The notes under the pieces were generated by a model. It made no database searches, was not told the origin of the DNA, and worked only from the letters and a program-made list of their open reading frames with translations. Positions 25,979-37,659 of a stretch of 64,000 bases of DNA are shown piece after piece. The translations under genes and the position numbers were made by a program. This stretch comes from Salinibacterium sp. NG253. Its GTDB lineage: Bacteria; Actinomycetota; Actinomycetes; Actinomycetales; Microbacteriaceae. How positions within the stretch are numbered: the stretch's first letter is position 1; every line of letters starts with the position of its first letter. The DNA lies in assembly GCF_015864945.1 (NCBI RefSeq), contig NZ_JADYWF010000002.1, positions 450,208 through 514,207 of the forward strand. The letters run 5' to 3'.

Positions 25979-26011
25979 TCTATTCACTAGCCCATGCGCC
26001 AGGAGAACTCC

Positions 26012-27169
26012 GTGACCGATGTATCAAGTTCTGAAGCTTCATCCGCTGAATCTTCGCCCACCGCGGTGAGGTATTCGCCGTTGCACAACATCCATGAGCA
26101 ACTCGGTGCTGCGTTCACCGATTTCGCTGGCTGGATGATGCCGGTGCGGTATAGCTCCGACCTCGCCGAGCACCATGCCGTGCGCACCGCTGCCGGCATT
26201 TTCGACATCTCGCATATGGCCGAGATTCACGTGCGCGGCGCTGACGCTGGCGCGTACCTCGACTACGCGCTCGCGGGCAAGCTCTCGGGTATTGCCTTGG
26301 CTCAAGCCAAGTACAGCCTGTTGCTCAATGAGGCGGGTGGCATCATCGATGACCTCGTCACCTATCGCCTTGCCGACGACCATTTCCTCGTCGTGGCGAA
26401 CGCAGGCAACCGTTTCGCTGCCGCAACTGCTCTCACCGAGCGCGCTGCCGACTTTGACGTAGTGGTCACCGACGAGAGCGACGACTACGCGCTTATCGCC
26501 GTGCAGGGTCCGGTCTCGCGCGCCATCCTCGAAGCGACCGCCGGTCTCGGCGACTTCGCTACGCCGCTCGACGAACTCAAGTACTACCGCGAAACCGCGG
26601 CCACCTTCAACGGCACCGACCTCATTATCGGTCGCACCGGGTACACGGGCGAAGACGGCTTTGAGCTGTACATTCACGTGGATGCCGTGGCCGACCTCTG
26701 GGCAGCGCTCACCGTCGCCGGCGAACCGCTCGGCCTCGTGCCCGCCGGTCTCGCGTGCCGAGACACTCTCCGCCTCGAAGCGGGCATGCCGCTGTATGGA
26801 CACGAGCTCAACCTCAGCACCTTCCCCGTGCAAGCGGGCCTCGGCCGCGTTGTTGCGCTCAGCAAGGAAGGCGACTTTGTCGGCCGCACTGCAATCGAAG
26901 CCGGGCCGGATGCTGACGCTCGCGTTCTCGTCGGTCTCGCTGCCGAGGGTCGCCGTGCCGGTCGCGCCGACTACCTCATCTTCGACGGCGACACCGAGGT
27001 CGGAGTCATCACCTCCGGTGCGCTCTCGCCGACTCTGGGCCACCCCATCGCGATGGCTTATGTCGACCCCGCCGTGAGCGAGGTCGGCACCGAGCTTCAC
27101 ATTGATGTGCGGGGCAGTCGCATTGCTGCATCCGTTGTTTCCCTACCCTTCTACAAAAGAGAGGCCTGA
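26012..27169 (+). CDS. gcvT: Glycine cleavage system aminomethyltransferase (T protein)
   Basis: A 385-residue folate-binding protein that releases ammonia from the lipoyl-bound aminomethyl group and forms methylene-tetrahydrofolate. [18 protein letters not shown] and [12 protein letters not shown] are conserved GcvT segments, and the [15 protein letters not shown] block is intact. I chose GTG 26012 because CAGGAGAA lies at the right distance. An upstream ATG at 25994 would include that ribosome site. First gene of gcvTHP, directly behind the glycine riboswitch. Confidence 0.96.
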   Translation: MTDVSSSEASSAESSPTAVRYSPLHNIHEQLGAAFTDFAGWMMPVRYSSDLAEHHAVRTAAGIFDISHMAEIHVRGADAGAYLDYALAGKLSGIALAQAKYSLLLNEAGGIIDDLVTYRLADDHFLVVANAGNRFAAATALTERAADFDVVVTDESDDYALIAVQGPVSRAILEATAGLGDFATPLDELKYYRETAATFNGTDLIIGRTGYTGEDGFELYIHVDAVADLWAALTVAGEPLGLVPAGLACRDTLRLEAGMPLYGHELNLSTFPVQAGLGRVVALSKEGDFVGRTAIEAGPDADARVLVGLAAEGRRAGRADYLIFDGDTEVGVITSGALSPTLGHPIAMAYVDPAVSEVGTELHIDVRGSRIAASVVSLPFYKREA

Positions 27170-27171
27170 TC

Positions 27172-27542
27172 ATGGCTGAGAAGAGCGAATTGCAGTACAC
27201 CGCCGAGCACGAGTGGGTGTTGGTTGACGGCAACGTCGCGACGGTCGGAATCACCGACTTCGCGGCAGGCAAGCTGGGCGACATCGTTTTCGTTGATCTG
27301 CCCAAGGTTGGGGCCACCGTCGCTGAGGGCAAGATCGTTGGCGAGATCGAGTCGACCAAGTCGGTGGGCGAACTCTTCGCTCCCGTTGCGGGAACCGTCG
27401 TCGAATCCAACGATGCTGTCGCCGACAGCCCAGAACTCGTCAACAGCGACCCCTTCGGCGAAGGCTGGCTCGTGAAGATCGAATTTACTGAACTCCCGTC
27501 GATGCTCAGCCTCGACGAATACACCGCATTGACAGGCGAATA

Positions 27543-27543
<1 letters not shown>
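27172..27543 (+). CDS. gcvH: Glycine cleavage system H protein
   Basis: A 123-residue lipoyl carrier protein. The lipoylated lysine is K63 in [12 protein letters not shown]. It shuttles the aminomethyl intermediate between P, T and L proteins. It starts 2 nt after gcvT and its TAA overlaps the gcvP ATG by one base, so all three are translated from one message. Confidence 0.97.
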
Positions 27544-30467
<2,924 letters not shown>

Positions 30468-30504
30468 CGAAATGCCCTAAATTTCGTTGCTTGAGTAACG
30501 GAAA

Positions 30505-30548
30505 ATGGCGCGTGCGGAACCGATCCAGTTCGGTTCTGCACGCGCCAT
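30505..30548 (+). terminator. Intrinsic terminator of gcvTHP
   Basis: 19-bp stem (ATGGCGCGTGC outer part) with a 6-nt loop, 37 nt after the gcvP stop. A single G-U wobble in plus-strand RNA is the only non-Watson-Crick pair. No T-run follows. A second, smaller hairpin (GTGTCCC/GGGACAC, 30553-30574) comes just after and may belong to the next leader. Confidence 0.85.
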
Positions 30549-30724
30549 AATTGTGTCCCCCGAATGTGGGACACCAGCATTCGTCTGGCATCGGCATCTG
30601 CCGTGGGGAAAATTCTTCACTTTAGCTGGATTTTCTCTCTTCAGGTGTTGTAATGTGCGTTTGGTGTACAGCGAGTGGTCGACCCGACGACCCCAAATCG
30701 CTTTCTCACCGACTGGAGAGCTTC

Positions 30725-32482
30725 GTGACCACCCGACGGCATCGACACCGTAAAACTTTTTGGCAACGGTGGAAGAAGCGCTGGTGGCTGGCGCCGGTGG
30801 CACTGGTTGCCATTGCAGCACTCTCTCTCGCTGGCATCCAACTGGGTGCAATTGGATGGATTTCGGATGCTGTTGCTCCGTTAGCGGGTGGCTGCACAGA
30901 TACTCGCCCTGTCGTAATCGCCGCTGACCCGTCGATTGCTCCTGCCCTCACTATCGTCGCGGCGGAGTTCGATGAGGCCGACGGCAACTGCACGGAAACC
31001 GAAGTCCGTTCGCTCGTTTCGGCAGACACCGCTGCTCTCTTCGCTTCAGGTGCTGCCGGCGATCTCGACGCGTGGGTTCCTGACTCGGCGGCTTGGCTCG
31101 ATCGCGTCACATCGATGGCCGACTCCTTGGGGCGCACTGCCCCCGAGCTCGAGATCACCGACTACGTGGCGAGCACCCCGGTAGTGCTGGCTACATCCGC
31201 ATCGCAAGTCGCCGACCTCGGCGATACGCCGCTGTCGTGGGAGTCACTACTCAGCGGCACTGTGGTGACCCTGGTCCCTGACCCCGAGGCGAATGCCGCG
31301 AGCCTTGCTGGCCTTGCGCAGCTGCAGTCGGTCTCGTCTGCTGAAGATCCGCGCCAGTTCGCGGGTGCCATGATCGCCATGGGAAAAACAATTCCTCAGA
31401 CTTCCGAAGAGGCTTTCGGGCTCGCGACTGACGCAACTCTGCCCACCGTTGTCATGACAACGGAGCGTGAAGTTGCCACCTACAACAGCGGGTCTGAGTC
31501 CTCGCCCATGATCGCGCTATATCCGACGGACGGAACGGTTGAATTGACCTACCCCTTTGTTGAGGTCGTCGGTGGGGATGAAGAAGCTGAGACGTCCACT
31601 TCAGCGACCTCTGCGTCCACAGGCGCTTCTGCTGCGGTAGCGAGTGAAATAGTCGCTGCCGATGCTCCGCAACGACTTCTTACGGCGCTGGCGGCGGCAA
31701 CGCGCTCGTCGGCTGAAGTGTTGGCCAAGGAGGGTTTCCGCGATGCTGATGGCGGCGGCGACTTGCGGGTGACGGGAGTTCCCGAGACAGCCACTGAAGC
31801 GAAGCCGACGGCGGATGCTGCAGTACAGATCGAGATTCTTCGCTCGTGGAGTGTTCTTACGCTTCGTTCGCGACTCCTCGTTGTCATTGACACTTCAGGT
31901 TCCATGCTGGATCCGGCGAATAACGGCCTGCGCCGAATCGACGTGTTCCAGCTCGCTGCTAGTGAGGCGCTGTCAAAGTTCTCGGGCGAAGCCGAGCTGG
32001 GCGTGTGGGCCTTCTCTCAGAACCGTATCGGCACGCAGGACTGGGAACCGCTGTCGCCTATTGAGCCTCTGTCTGATCCCGATCATGTGGCTCAGATCAA
32101 TGGCGTTGTCGCATCGTTGCCGGATCGCATTTACGGCTACACGGGGCTCTATGACACCATCTTGGCTGCGGTCAAGGAGGTCAAGGAGGACTACGACCCG
32201 TCGAAGATCAACTCGGTTCTGCTCATCACTGATGGCTACAACGAAGATGACAACGGCATCAGCCTGTCGGCGCTTCTCAAAAACTTGAAGGCGATTGACG
32301 ACCCGAATGAGCCCGTTCCGGTGATCTTGATCGGGTTCGGTCCGGATACTGACCTGGAGTCAATGACGAAAATTGCGCAGTCGACGGGTGGTGCAGCGTA
32401 TTCCGCTGCCGTGCCGGAAGACCTCGGCAAGGTGCTCGTGGATGCCCTCAGCCAGCGGTCCTGTCGTCCGAACTGCACGTAG
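30725..32482 (+). CDS. Membrane-anchored binding-protein-like/VWA protein, copy 2
   Basis: A 585-residue paralog of the protein at 21267-23012 with the same layout. It has a strongly basic N-terminus (TTRRHRHRKTFWQRWKKRWW), an anchor at about residues 22-48, a solute-binding-like domain (PVVIAADPSIAPA, LDAWVPDSAAWLD), a Ser/Thr/Ala-rich linker near residues 285-315 absent from copy 1, and a VWA domain. The MIDAS is intact: DTSGS at 389, YTGLYD, LITDGYNED. The C-terminus SQRSCRPNCT mirrors copy 1. GTG 30725 follows GGAGAG with 5-nt spacing. Function unknown. Confidence 0.85.
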   Translation: MTTRRHRHRKTFWQRWKKRWWLAPVALVAIAALSLAGIQLGAIGWISDAVAPLAGGCTDTRPVVIAADPSIAPALTIVAAEFDEADGNCTETEVRSLVSADTAALFASGAAGDLDAWVPDSAAWLDRVTSMADSLGRTAPELEITDYVASTPVVLATSASQVADLGDTPLSWESLLSGTVVTLVPDPEANAASLAGLAQLQSVSSAEDPRQFAGAMIAMGKTIPQTSEEAFGLATDATLPTVVMTTEREVATYNSGSESSPMIALYPTDGTVELTYPFVEVVGGDEEAETSTSATSASTGASAAVASEIVAADAPQRLLTALAAATRSSAEVLAKEGFRDADGGGDLRVTGVPETATEAKPTADAAVQIEILRSWSVLTLRSRLLVVIDTSGSMLDPANNGLRRIDVFQLAASEALSKFSGEAELGVWAFSQNRIGTQDWEPLSPIEPLSDPDHVAQINGVVASLPDRIYGYTGLYDTILAAVKEVKEDYDPSKINSVLLITDGYNEDDNGISLSALLKNLKAIDDPNEPVPVILIGFGPDTDLESMTKIAQSTGGAAYSAAVPEDLGKVLVDALSQRSCRPNCT

Positions 32483-32491
32483 TCGCTCAGG

Positions 32492-32558
32492 CCGCGGCTC
32501 GCTGACTCTCGAAGCGGAGCATCCTGAGGATGCCCGCTCGAGGGGGTCAGCGCCGCGG
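32492..32558. terminator. Long branched hairpin between convergent genes
   Basis: Outer arms CCGCGGC...GCCGCGG and CTGACTCTCGA...CGAGGGGGTCAG enclose an inner stem AGCGG-AGCATCC...GGATGC-CCGCT. It sits between the VWA stop (32482) and the VOC stop (32584) and probably terminates both strands. Confidence 0.7.
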
Positions 32559-32583
32559 CGGTGCAGACTGCTGCAGTACGGCG

Positions 32584-33006
32584 CTAACGCGTCTCGTTGT
32601 CGTCGCTGATGCTGACGATCCAGTTCACGGAGTAGCGGTCGAGCACCATTCCGAAGATCCCGCCCCATTCGGCGCGCTCGAGCGGCATGTCGATTCGACC
32701 ACCGTCGCACAGCTTTTCCCAGTAGCCCTCGATGGCGGTTTTTTCGCTGAGGTAGCCCGCAATCGAGATCGACATCGATCCGCCAGGGCTGTAGTCCATG
32801 GTTTTGGGGGTGTCGGCCAGCATCAGCGTGATTCCGGCCGGGGATTCCAGCTGGCCGTGCATGACCCACTCTTGTTCTTCGGGATCTTCACTGGCGTTGA
32901 AATCGGCGAAGGTATGGATTTCGGTGGTGCCGTCGAACACGGACTGATAGTAGGCAAGAGCTTCGCGAGCATTGTCTCTAAAACTCAGGTAGGGGTTCGT
33001 TTTCAT
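32584..33006 (-). CDS. VOC family protein (PhnB-like)
   Basis: A 140-residue vicinal-oxygen-chelate fold protein of the PhnB/3-demethylubiquinone-methyltransferase-like group. It has NPYLSFRDNAREALAYYQSV at the start, then HGQLESPAGITLMLAD and the C-terminal EWGGIFGMVLDRYSVNWIV. Function in bacteria is generally unknown. GAGAGGAAA precedes the ATG. It begins 19 nt after the GyrI-like gene and is probably co-transcribed with it. Confidence 0.9.
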   Translation of the reverse strand: MKTNPYLSFRDNAREALAYYQSVFDGTTEIHTFADFNASEDPEEQEWVMHGQLESPAGITLMLADTPKTMDYSPGGSMSISIAGYLSEKTAIEGYWEKLCDGGRIDMPLERAEWGGIFGMVLDRYSVNWIVSISDDNETR

Positions 33007-33025
33007 GGTTGTTTCCTCTCTGGAG

Positions 33026-33502
33026 CTATTCGGCGGCGGGAACCACGGGAAATTCGAGGCGGGTGAGGAGCTCTGCTTCCGTAACTTCGCCAGGGGTGTT
33101 GAGGTAGATTTCGCGGGGTGCTCCGGCGTAGGTGTGGCCGTGTTCGCTGAACCAATCGAAAACGTCGTTGTAAGTGGCCTTGAGACCGCTGTAGGCGCCG
33201 TGGTGTGTGACCGTAGCAACGCGGCCACCGGCCAGTTCGTGTGTCGTGAGCACTGGATGATCGATAAGCCCGTTCGCGACTGGAACGCAGACTTCGCACT
33301 TCCATGGCCCATCGGTGCGCATCTCTTCGGTGTACACGGCCATCACGGGCCCCGCGACGGTGATGGCGGGGTCGGCAGTCTCGGTGAGCAGAGTGCCGAT
33401 TGCGCCGCTCATGTCGGCAGGAAGAGTGTGCATCGTTGTCGAGAACTCGATGCCGGCAACGACGTGGCTTGGCACTGTTTCAATAGTGATTTGCGACGAC
33501 AT
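33026..33502 (-). CDS. GyrI-like/effector-binding domain protein
   Basis: A 158-residue stand-alone small-molecule-binding domain of the GyrI/AraC-effector type. VAGPVMAVYTEE, PWKCEVCVPVANG and GGRVATVTHHGAYSGL fit the duplicated SHS2-like fold. No DNA-binding part is present. Such proteins bind or hydrolyse hydrophobic or cationic compounds. The start is ATG 33502, 7 nt after a TAGAGT box. The VOC gene follows. Confidence 0.8.
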   Translation of the reverse strand: MSSQITIETVPSHVVAGIEFSTTMHTLPADMSGAIGTLLTETADPAITVAGPVMAVYTEEMRTDGPWKCEVCVPVANGLIDHPVLTTHELAGGRVATVTHHGAYSGLKATYNDVFDWFSEHGHTYAGAPREIYLNTPGEVTEAELLTRLEFPVVPAAE

Positions 33503-33509
33503 GCGCCAC

Positions 33510-33515
33510 ACTCTA
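33510..33515 (-). promoter_or_regulatory. -10 box of a leaderless GyrI-like gene
   Basis: TAGAGT on the minus strand followed by 7 nt and ATG 33502; no ribosome site. Confidence 0.5.
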
Positions 33516-33552
33516 CGCCTCGGATGTAGCGAACGGTACTGGTTGTGGAGAA

Positions 33553-34335
33553 CTATTCCGTGGCGCCGAAGAGCGCGGGAAACGCTCCTAGAGCCCAGCC
33601 GTAGCCGACAAAGATGGCAGCGTCGATGAGGGTGTGGGCAATGACAAGGGGCAGCACTCGACGGTAGCGCGTGTAGAGCCAGCCGAAAAGCAATCCCATG
33701 GCGACATTGCCGACAAACGCGCCAATGCCTTGGTAGAGGTGATAGGTGCCGCGCAGGATCGCAGTCGAGATAATGATCTGCCACCGGCTCCAGCCAAGCT
33801 CGCCGAGTCGGGCGTAGAGGTAGCCGATCACGATGACTTCTTCGGTAATACCGGCACGCAGAGCCGAGAGCAGCAGCACGGGCACGGTCCACCAGTATTG
33901 GTCGAGTGCAGCGGGGACAACATTGACAGTGATGCCGAGGGCACGCCCGGCGAGGTAGACCGCGATTCCGGGGATGCCAATCGCAAGGGCGAGAGCGATT
34001 CCGGTGAGTCCATCGCGAGTCGGGCGTGTGAAGTCGATTCCGAGTCTCGACAGTCGCGGCTTGGTCGCACTCCACAACAGGAACGCGACGAGCGCGACGG
34101 GCGCGAGATCAAAAGTGATACCGAGCAGCTGATAGATCAGGTCGAAGGTTGGCCGTGTGCTGAGTGACGAATTCAGCGTTGCGGTTTGCTGCGACAGCGA
34201 TTCGGTACGCGTCAGTCTGTTCGTGATCGAGACGATCGAATAGATCGCGGACGCCCCGAGCGAGAGCGCAAGAACGATCGAGATCTCTGTCCAGAGCCGG
34301 CCGCGCGACTGAGGAAGCGCTGGTGCTGAGCTCAC
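33553..34335 (-). CDS. CPBP family intramembrane protease-like protein
   Basis: A 260-residue multi-helix membrane protein of the CPBP (CAAX protease/bacteriocin-processing) family. Motif 1 is AGITEEVIVIGY: the two glutamates are present but the usual arginine of EExxxR is isoleucine. Motif 2 is RGTYHLYQG with its histidine, and motif 3 is AHTLIDA. Activity is therefore plausible but uncertain. The GTG start overlaps the stop of the upstream DCC gene (GTGA), so the pair is translationally coupled. Confidence 0.82.
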   Translation of the reverse strand: MSSAPALPQSRGRLWTEISIVLALSLGASAIYSIVSITNRLTRTESLSQQTATLNSSLSTRPTFDLIYQLLGITFDLAPVALVAFLLWSATKPRLSRLGIDFTRPTRDGLTGIALALAIGIPGIAVYLAGRALGITVNVVPAALDQYWWTVPVLLLSALRAGITEEVIVIGYLYARLGELGWSRWQIIISTAILRGTYHLYQGIGAFVGNVAMGLLFGWLYTRYRRVLPLVIAHTLIDAAIFVGYGWALGAFPALFGATE

Positions 34336-34733
34336 TCGGAGGGGCGCATGGCGCAGGCTGGAGTTCCGCCGGGCAGACGGTGCCGGAAGCGCGCGACGAA
34401 ACGGTAGCCGAGGGAGGCGATCGTGCTGAAGGGCTCGGTGGCAATGAGATGCCCAAGGAAGCGCCATCCGAAATTTGGCTGAATTCTCAGAAGGGCTGAG
34501 AACGCCATGTGGCCGGCGAACTGTCGAGTAGGAGTCACGAACCACGCCGCTTTCTCAACGTCGTCCTGAGTGAGGGCGTAGTCGTCGAGATCGATCCATT
34601 GCCAGGGAGTGCTCTCGGGGAACACCGGAAGAATTGCCTGCAAACGATTGACCCAAAGGGTGCAAAAGGCGCAGTCACCGTCGAAGATCAGTATGGTCTG
34701 GGGCGCGCGGGAAGCCGGGCTCGATTGCGACAT
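34332..34733 (-). CDS. DCC-family thiol-disulfide oxidoreductase-like protein (DUF393)
   Basis: A 133-residue protein with the DCC-family signature IFDGDCAFCTLWV near the N-terminus, giving a CxxC-like redox pair region, plus FAGHMAFSALLR and FVARFRHRL downstream. Family members are predicted thiol-disulfide oxidoreductases. It overlaps the CPBP protease gene by 4 nt. An association between a redox protein and a membrane protease is suggested but not proven. Confidence 0.85.
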   Translation of the reverse strand: MSQSSPASRAPQTILIFDGDCAFCTLWVNRLQAILPVFPESTPWQWIDLDDYALTQDDVEKAAWFVTPTRQFAGHMAFSALLRIQPNFGWRFLGHLIATEPFSTIASLGYRFVARFRHRLPGGTPACAMRPSE

Positions 34734-34850
34734 GGAAAGATGTTAACTCACGTTGCTGGGCGTCGCTCTGGAGAGGTTTGCGCAGTTTTGTAGTGAATGG
34801 CAGCGATGGTGCGCGGGAATTCTGCAAAGTATGCACATAATCTTCACGAG

Positions 34851-34868
34851 CGTTACTGCTGTGTAACG
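34851..34868 (+). promoter_or_regulatory. Inverted repeat upstream of the ABC transporter promoter (GlnR-like)
   Basis: CGTTAC-TGCTGT-GTAACG is a perfect 6-6-6 inverted repeat, 15 nt upstream of the -35 box. GTTAC-n6-GTAAC is close to the actinobacterial GlnR half-site pair (GTNAC-n6-GAAAC), which would suit a peptide transporter, but the match is imperfect. Confidence 0.4.
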
Positions 34869-34883
34869 TTTGGCTTTACAGTT

Positions 34884-34912
34884 TTGATTGGGGCATCCCC
34901 CCGTTTTAGGGT
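34884..34912 (+). promoter_or_regulatory. Promoter of the peptide-type ABC operon
   Basis: TTGATT (34884-34889) and TAGGGT (34907-34912) with exact 17-nt spacing, the best -35/-10 pair in the window. Transcription would start near 34919, giving a leader of about 64 nt. The rest of the 249-nt gap upstream holds the inverted repeat at 34851 and nothing else I recognise. Confidence 0.7.
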
Positions 34913-34982
34913 GTGAACTATCAAGCGCGGTGCGGCGCCAAAAATTCCGTGCCGTTAGCGCAATTCTGCACAGGAGGAAACA

Positions 34983-36590
34983 TTGAAGAGATCACGCATG
35001 GGCATCAGTGCAATCGCACTGCTGTCAGCCTCAGCACTCGCACTTGCGGGTTGCTCGGCCAGCGAGGCGCCCGCCGAAAGCGATACCGCCGCGATCATCA
35101 CCACAAACGGTAGCGAGCCACAGCAGTCGCTCATTCCGACCAACACCACCGAAACTGGTGGCGGCAAGATCGTCACCTCGATTTTCGCTGGTCTCGTTTC
35201 CTACACCGCTGATGGCGATGTAGTCAACGAAGTAGCTCAGTCGATCGAATCCGAAGACGGACAGGTGTGGAACGTCACACTGAACGACGGCTGGACCTTC
35301 ACCAACGGTGAAGCTGTAACGTCTGACTCCTTCGTCAAGGCATGGCAGTACGGCGCACTGCTCAGCAACGCGCAAAGCTCCTCGTACTTCTTCGACAACA
35401 TCGAGGGCTTCAGCTACGACGAGGAATCAGAGCTCACGGGTCTTGACGTTGTCAGCGACACCGAGTTCACCGTCACCCTGATCAACCCTGAGGCAGACTT
35501 CCCGCTGCGTCTCGGCTACTCGGCATTCATGCCGCTGCCCGAGTCGGCTTGGGAAGACCTTGACGCATTCGGCGAAAACCCTGTCGGCAACGGTCCGTAC
35601 ATGGTTGCTGAAGACGGGTGGCAGCACGATGTCCAGATCGACCTCGTCACCAACCCTGACTACGACGGCGTACGCAAGGCTGTCAACGGTGGCGTGTCGA
35701 TCATCTTCTACACCAGCCAGGATGCGGCATACGCTGACGCTCTCGGTGGCAACCTCGACATCCTCGACGCTGTCCCTGACTCGGCATTCGCAACCTACGA
35801 GTCGGACTTCCCGGGTCGTTCGGTGAACCAGCCTGCAGCAATTTTCCAGGCGTTCAACATGCCGTACTACCTCGAGCACTGGTCGGGCGAAGAGGGCAAG
35901 CTGCGTCGTGCAGCTATCTCGATGTCGATCGACCGCGCTGAAATCACTGATGTCATCTTCCAGGGCACTCGTACGCCGGCAACCGACTTCACGTCGCCGG
36001 TAATCGCTGGTCACTCCGACAACCTCGCTGGCGCTGAAGTCCTCGACTTCAACCCGGATGAGGCTGTAAAGCTGTGGGCTGAAGCTGACGCAATCGCGCC
36101 GTACGGAGACACCGTCTTCGACCTCGCGTACAACGCTGATGGTGGACACCAGGCATGGGTTGACGCTGTAGCTAACAGCATCAGCAACACGCTTGACATT
36201 GAAGCTGTGGGCAAGGCATACCCGACGTTCGCAGACGCGCTCAACGACCGTGACGCTAACGCGCTCACCGGTGGAACGCGTGCCGGATGGCAGGCTGACT
36301 ACCCGTCGCTGTACAACTTCCTCGGACCGCTCTACGTTGATGGAGCCGGCTCGAACAAGGAAGGCTACTCGAGCCCCGAGTTCGAGAAGATTCTTGCTGA
36401 GGGTGCTAGCGCATCGTCCGTAGAAGAGGCAACGGCGAAGTACCAGGAAGCTCAGGAAGTCCTCCTGGTCGACCTTCCTTCGATCCCGCTGTGGTACTCG
36501 AACGTCACCGGTGTCTACTCTGACACCGTTGACAATGTTGTATTCGGTTGGGACTCTGTCCCGCTGTACAACGAGGTAACCAAGGGCTAA
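34983..36590 (+). CDS. ABC transporter substrate-binding lipoprotein (peptide family 5)
   Basis: A 535-residue extracellular binding protein of family 5 (oligopeptide/dipeptide type). The signal peptide ends in the lipobox LAGC, so it is membrane-tethered. NGPYMVAEDGW and LVTNPDYDG are typical of OppA-like proteins. The start is a TTG, supported by AGGAGG at 6-nt spacing; ATG 34998 would leave too short an N-terminal basic region. First gene of the operon. A perfect hairpin behind it probably raises its mRNA level over the permeases. Confidence 0.93.
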   Translation: MKRSRMGISAIALLSASALALAGCSASEAPAESDTAAIITTNGSEPQQSLIPTNTTETGGGKIVTSIFAGLVSYTADGDVVNEVAQSIESEDGQVWNVTLNDGWTFTNGEAVTSDSFVKAWQYGALLSNAQSSSYFFDNIEGFSYDEESELTGLDVVSDTEFTVTLINPEADFPLRLGYSAFMPLPESAWEDLDAFGENPVGNGPYMVAEDGWQHDVQIDLVTNPDYDGVRKAVNGGVSIIFYTSQDAAYADALGGNLDILDAVPDSAFATYESDFPGRSVNQPAAIFQAFNMPYYLEHWSGEEGKLRRAAISMSIDRAEITDVIFQGTRTPATDFTSPVIAGHSDNLAGAEVLDFNPDEAVKLWAEADAIAPYGDTVFDLAYNADGGHQAWVDAVANSISNTLDIEAVGKAYPTFADALNDRDANALTGGTRAGWQADYPSLYNFLGPLYVDGAGSNKEGYSSPEFEKILAEGASASSVEEATAKYQEAQEVLLVDLPSIPLWYSNVTGVYSDTVDNVVFGWDSVPLYNEVTKG

Positions 36591-36625
36591 TTAGCTCTTA
36601 GTTTTACCCAGTTTCCACTCTCAAG

Positions 36626-36666
36626 GTGTAATGCCCGGGGCTAGCTTTAGGCCCCGGGCATTACAC
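36626..36666 (+). terminator. Perfect 16-bp hairpin between binding protein and permease genes
   Basis: GTGTAATGCCCGGGGC pairs perfectly with its downstream complement around a 9-nt loop, 36 nt after the binding-protein stop. No U-run follows. Inside a transporter operon it likely acts as a partial terminator or 3'-end stabiliser, giving more binding protein than permease. Confidence 0.75.
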
Positions 36667-36729
36667 TGAGTACCCTCATTCAGTGATTGTGACTCTTATG
36701 CTTATCCGTTCCTTCGAGGGAACCATCTG

Positions 36730-37659
36730 ATGCTTTGGTATGCAGGCAAGCGTTTCCTCCAGATGATCCCCGTGTTTTTCGGCGCGACATTCTTGATCTA
36801 TTTCATGGTGTTCGCGGTTCCCGGCGATCCAATCGCTGCGCTTTACGGCGACCACCCGCCAGCTCCGGGAGTGATTGAAGCGGTTCGAGCGGAGTACAAC
36901 CTCGACAAACCCTTCATCGTTCAGTATCTGCTGTACATCGGTGGGCTCTTCCAAGGCGATCTGGGAACGACGTTCTCCGGCCGACCGGTCATCGACGTTA
37001 TGGCTCAGGCCTTTCCGATCACCGCTCGACTAGCGCTGCTTGCTCTCGCGATCGAAGCCTTCTTCGGCATCATCGTCGGCCTCGTTGCTGGTCTCCGCAA
37101 GGGAAAACTGTTCGACGCTTCCGCCCTCGTGATCAGCCTTCTGCTGATTTCGGTTCCGACGTTCGTTGTCGGTTTTGTGCTTCAATACGTCTTCGGCATC
37201 CAACTGGGGTGGGCAAGAACCACCGTCAGCGGTGCGGCGCCGTGGGGCGAACTCATTTTGCCGGCGATCGTTCTCGCCTCGGTTTCATTCGCCTATATCG
37301 TGCGGCTTACCCGTGCGAGCGTGGCAGACAACCTCGGCGCAGACTTCGTGCGCACGGCTACTGCTAAGGGACTCTCGCGGCGTCGAGTTGTCACCGTGCA
37401 CGTTCTTCGCAACTCGCTTGTTCCTGTCGTCACCTACCTAGGAGTCGATATCGGTTCGCTCATGGTCGGCGCGATTGTGACCGAGGGAATCTTCAACATC
37501 AACGGTGTCGGTGGAACCGTCTATCGAGCAATCCGGCTAGGGGAGGGTCCCACTGTGGTTTCCTTCGTCGCAGTGATGGTCATCATCTTTGTGCTAGCCA
37601 ACCTGCTCGTTGACCTGCTCTACGCCGCGCTTGACCCAAGGATCCGTTATGCCAAGTAA
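36730..37659 (+). CDS. ABC transporter permease (OppB/DppB type)
   Basis: A 309-residue permease with six predicted helices. The N-terminal MLWYAGKRFLQMIPVFFGAT is the classical OppB start. The EAA loop reads DFVRTATAKGLSRRRVV followed by HVLRNSLVPV, which contacts the ATPase. It pairs with the OppC-type permease, whose start lies inside its last codons. Confidence 0.93.
   Translation: MLWYAGKRFLQMIPVFFGATFLIYFMVFAVPGDPIAALYGDHPPAPGVIEAVRAEYNLDKPFIVQYLLYIGGLFQGDLGTTFSGRPVIDVMAQAFPITARLALLALAIEAFFGIIVGLVAGLRKGKLFDASALVISLLLISVPTFVVGFVLQYVFGIQLGWARTTVSGAAPWGELILPAIVLASVSFAYIVRLTRASVADNLGADFVRTATAKGLSRRRVVTVHVLRNSLVPVVTYLGVDIGSLMVGAIVTEGIFNINGVGGTVYRAIRLGEGPTVVSFVAVMVIIFVLANLLVDLLYAALDPRIRYAK

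Noticed and set aside
25994-26011. ATG at 25994 as the gcvT start
   Set aside because: It includes the AGGAGA ribosome site as codons; the GTG at 26012 has correct spacing and gives a normal N-terminus.
34740-34883. Possible small gene between the DCC gene and the ABC operon
   Set aside because: No frame with a ribosome site and reasonable length; the region is better explained as promoter and operator.
36626-36666. Hairpin as the complete end of the transporter operon
   Set aside because: The permease and ATPase genes follow without an evident new promoter, and binding protein, permeases and ATPase form one functional set, so partial termination is more likely.
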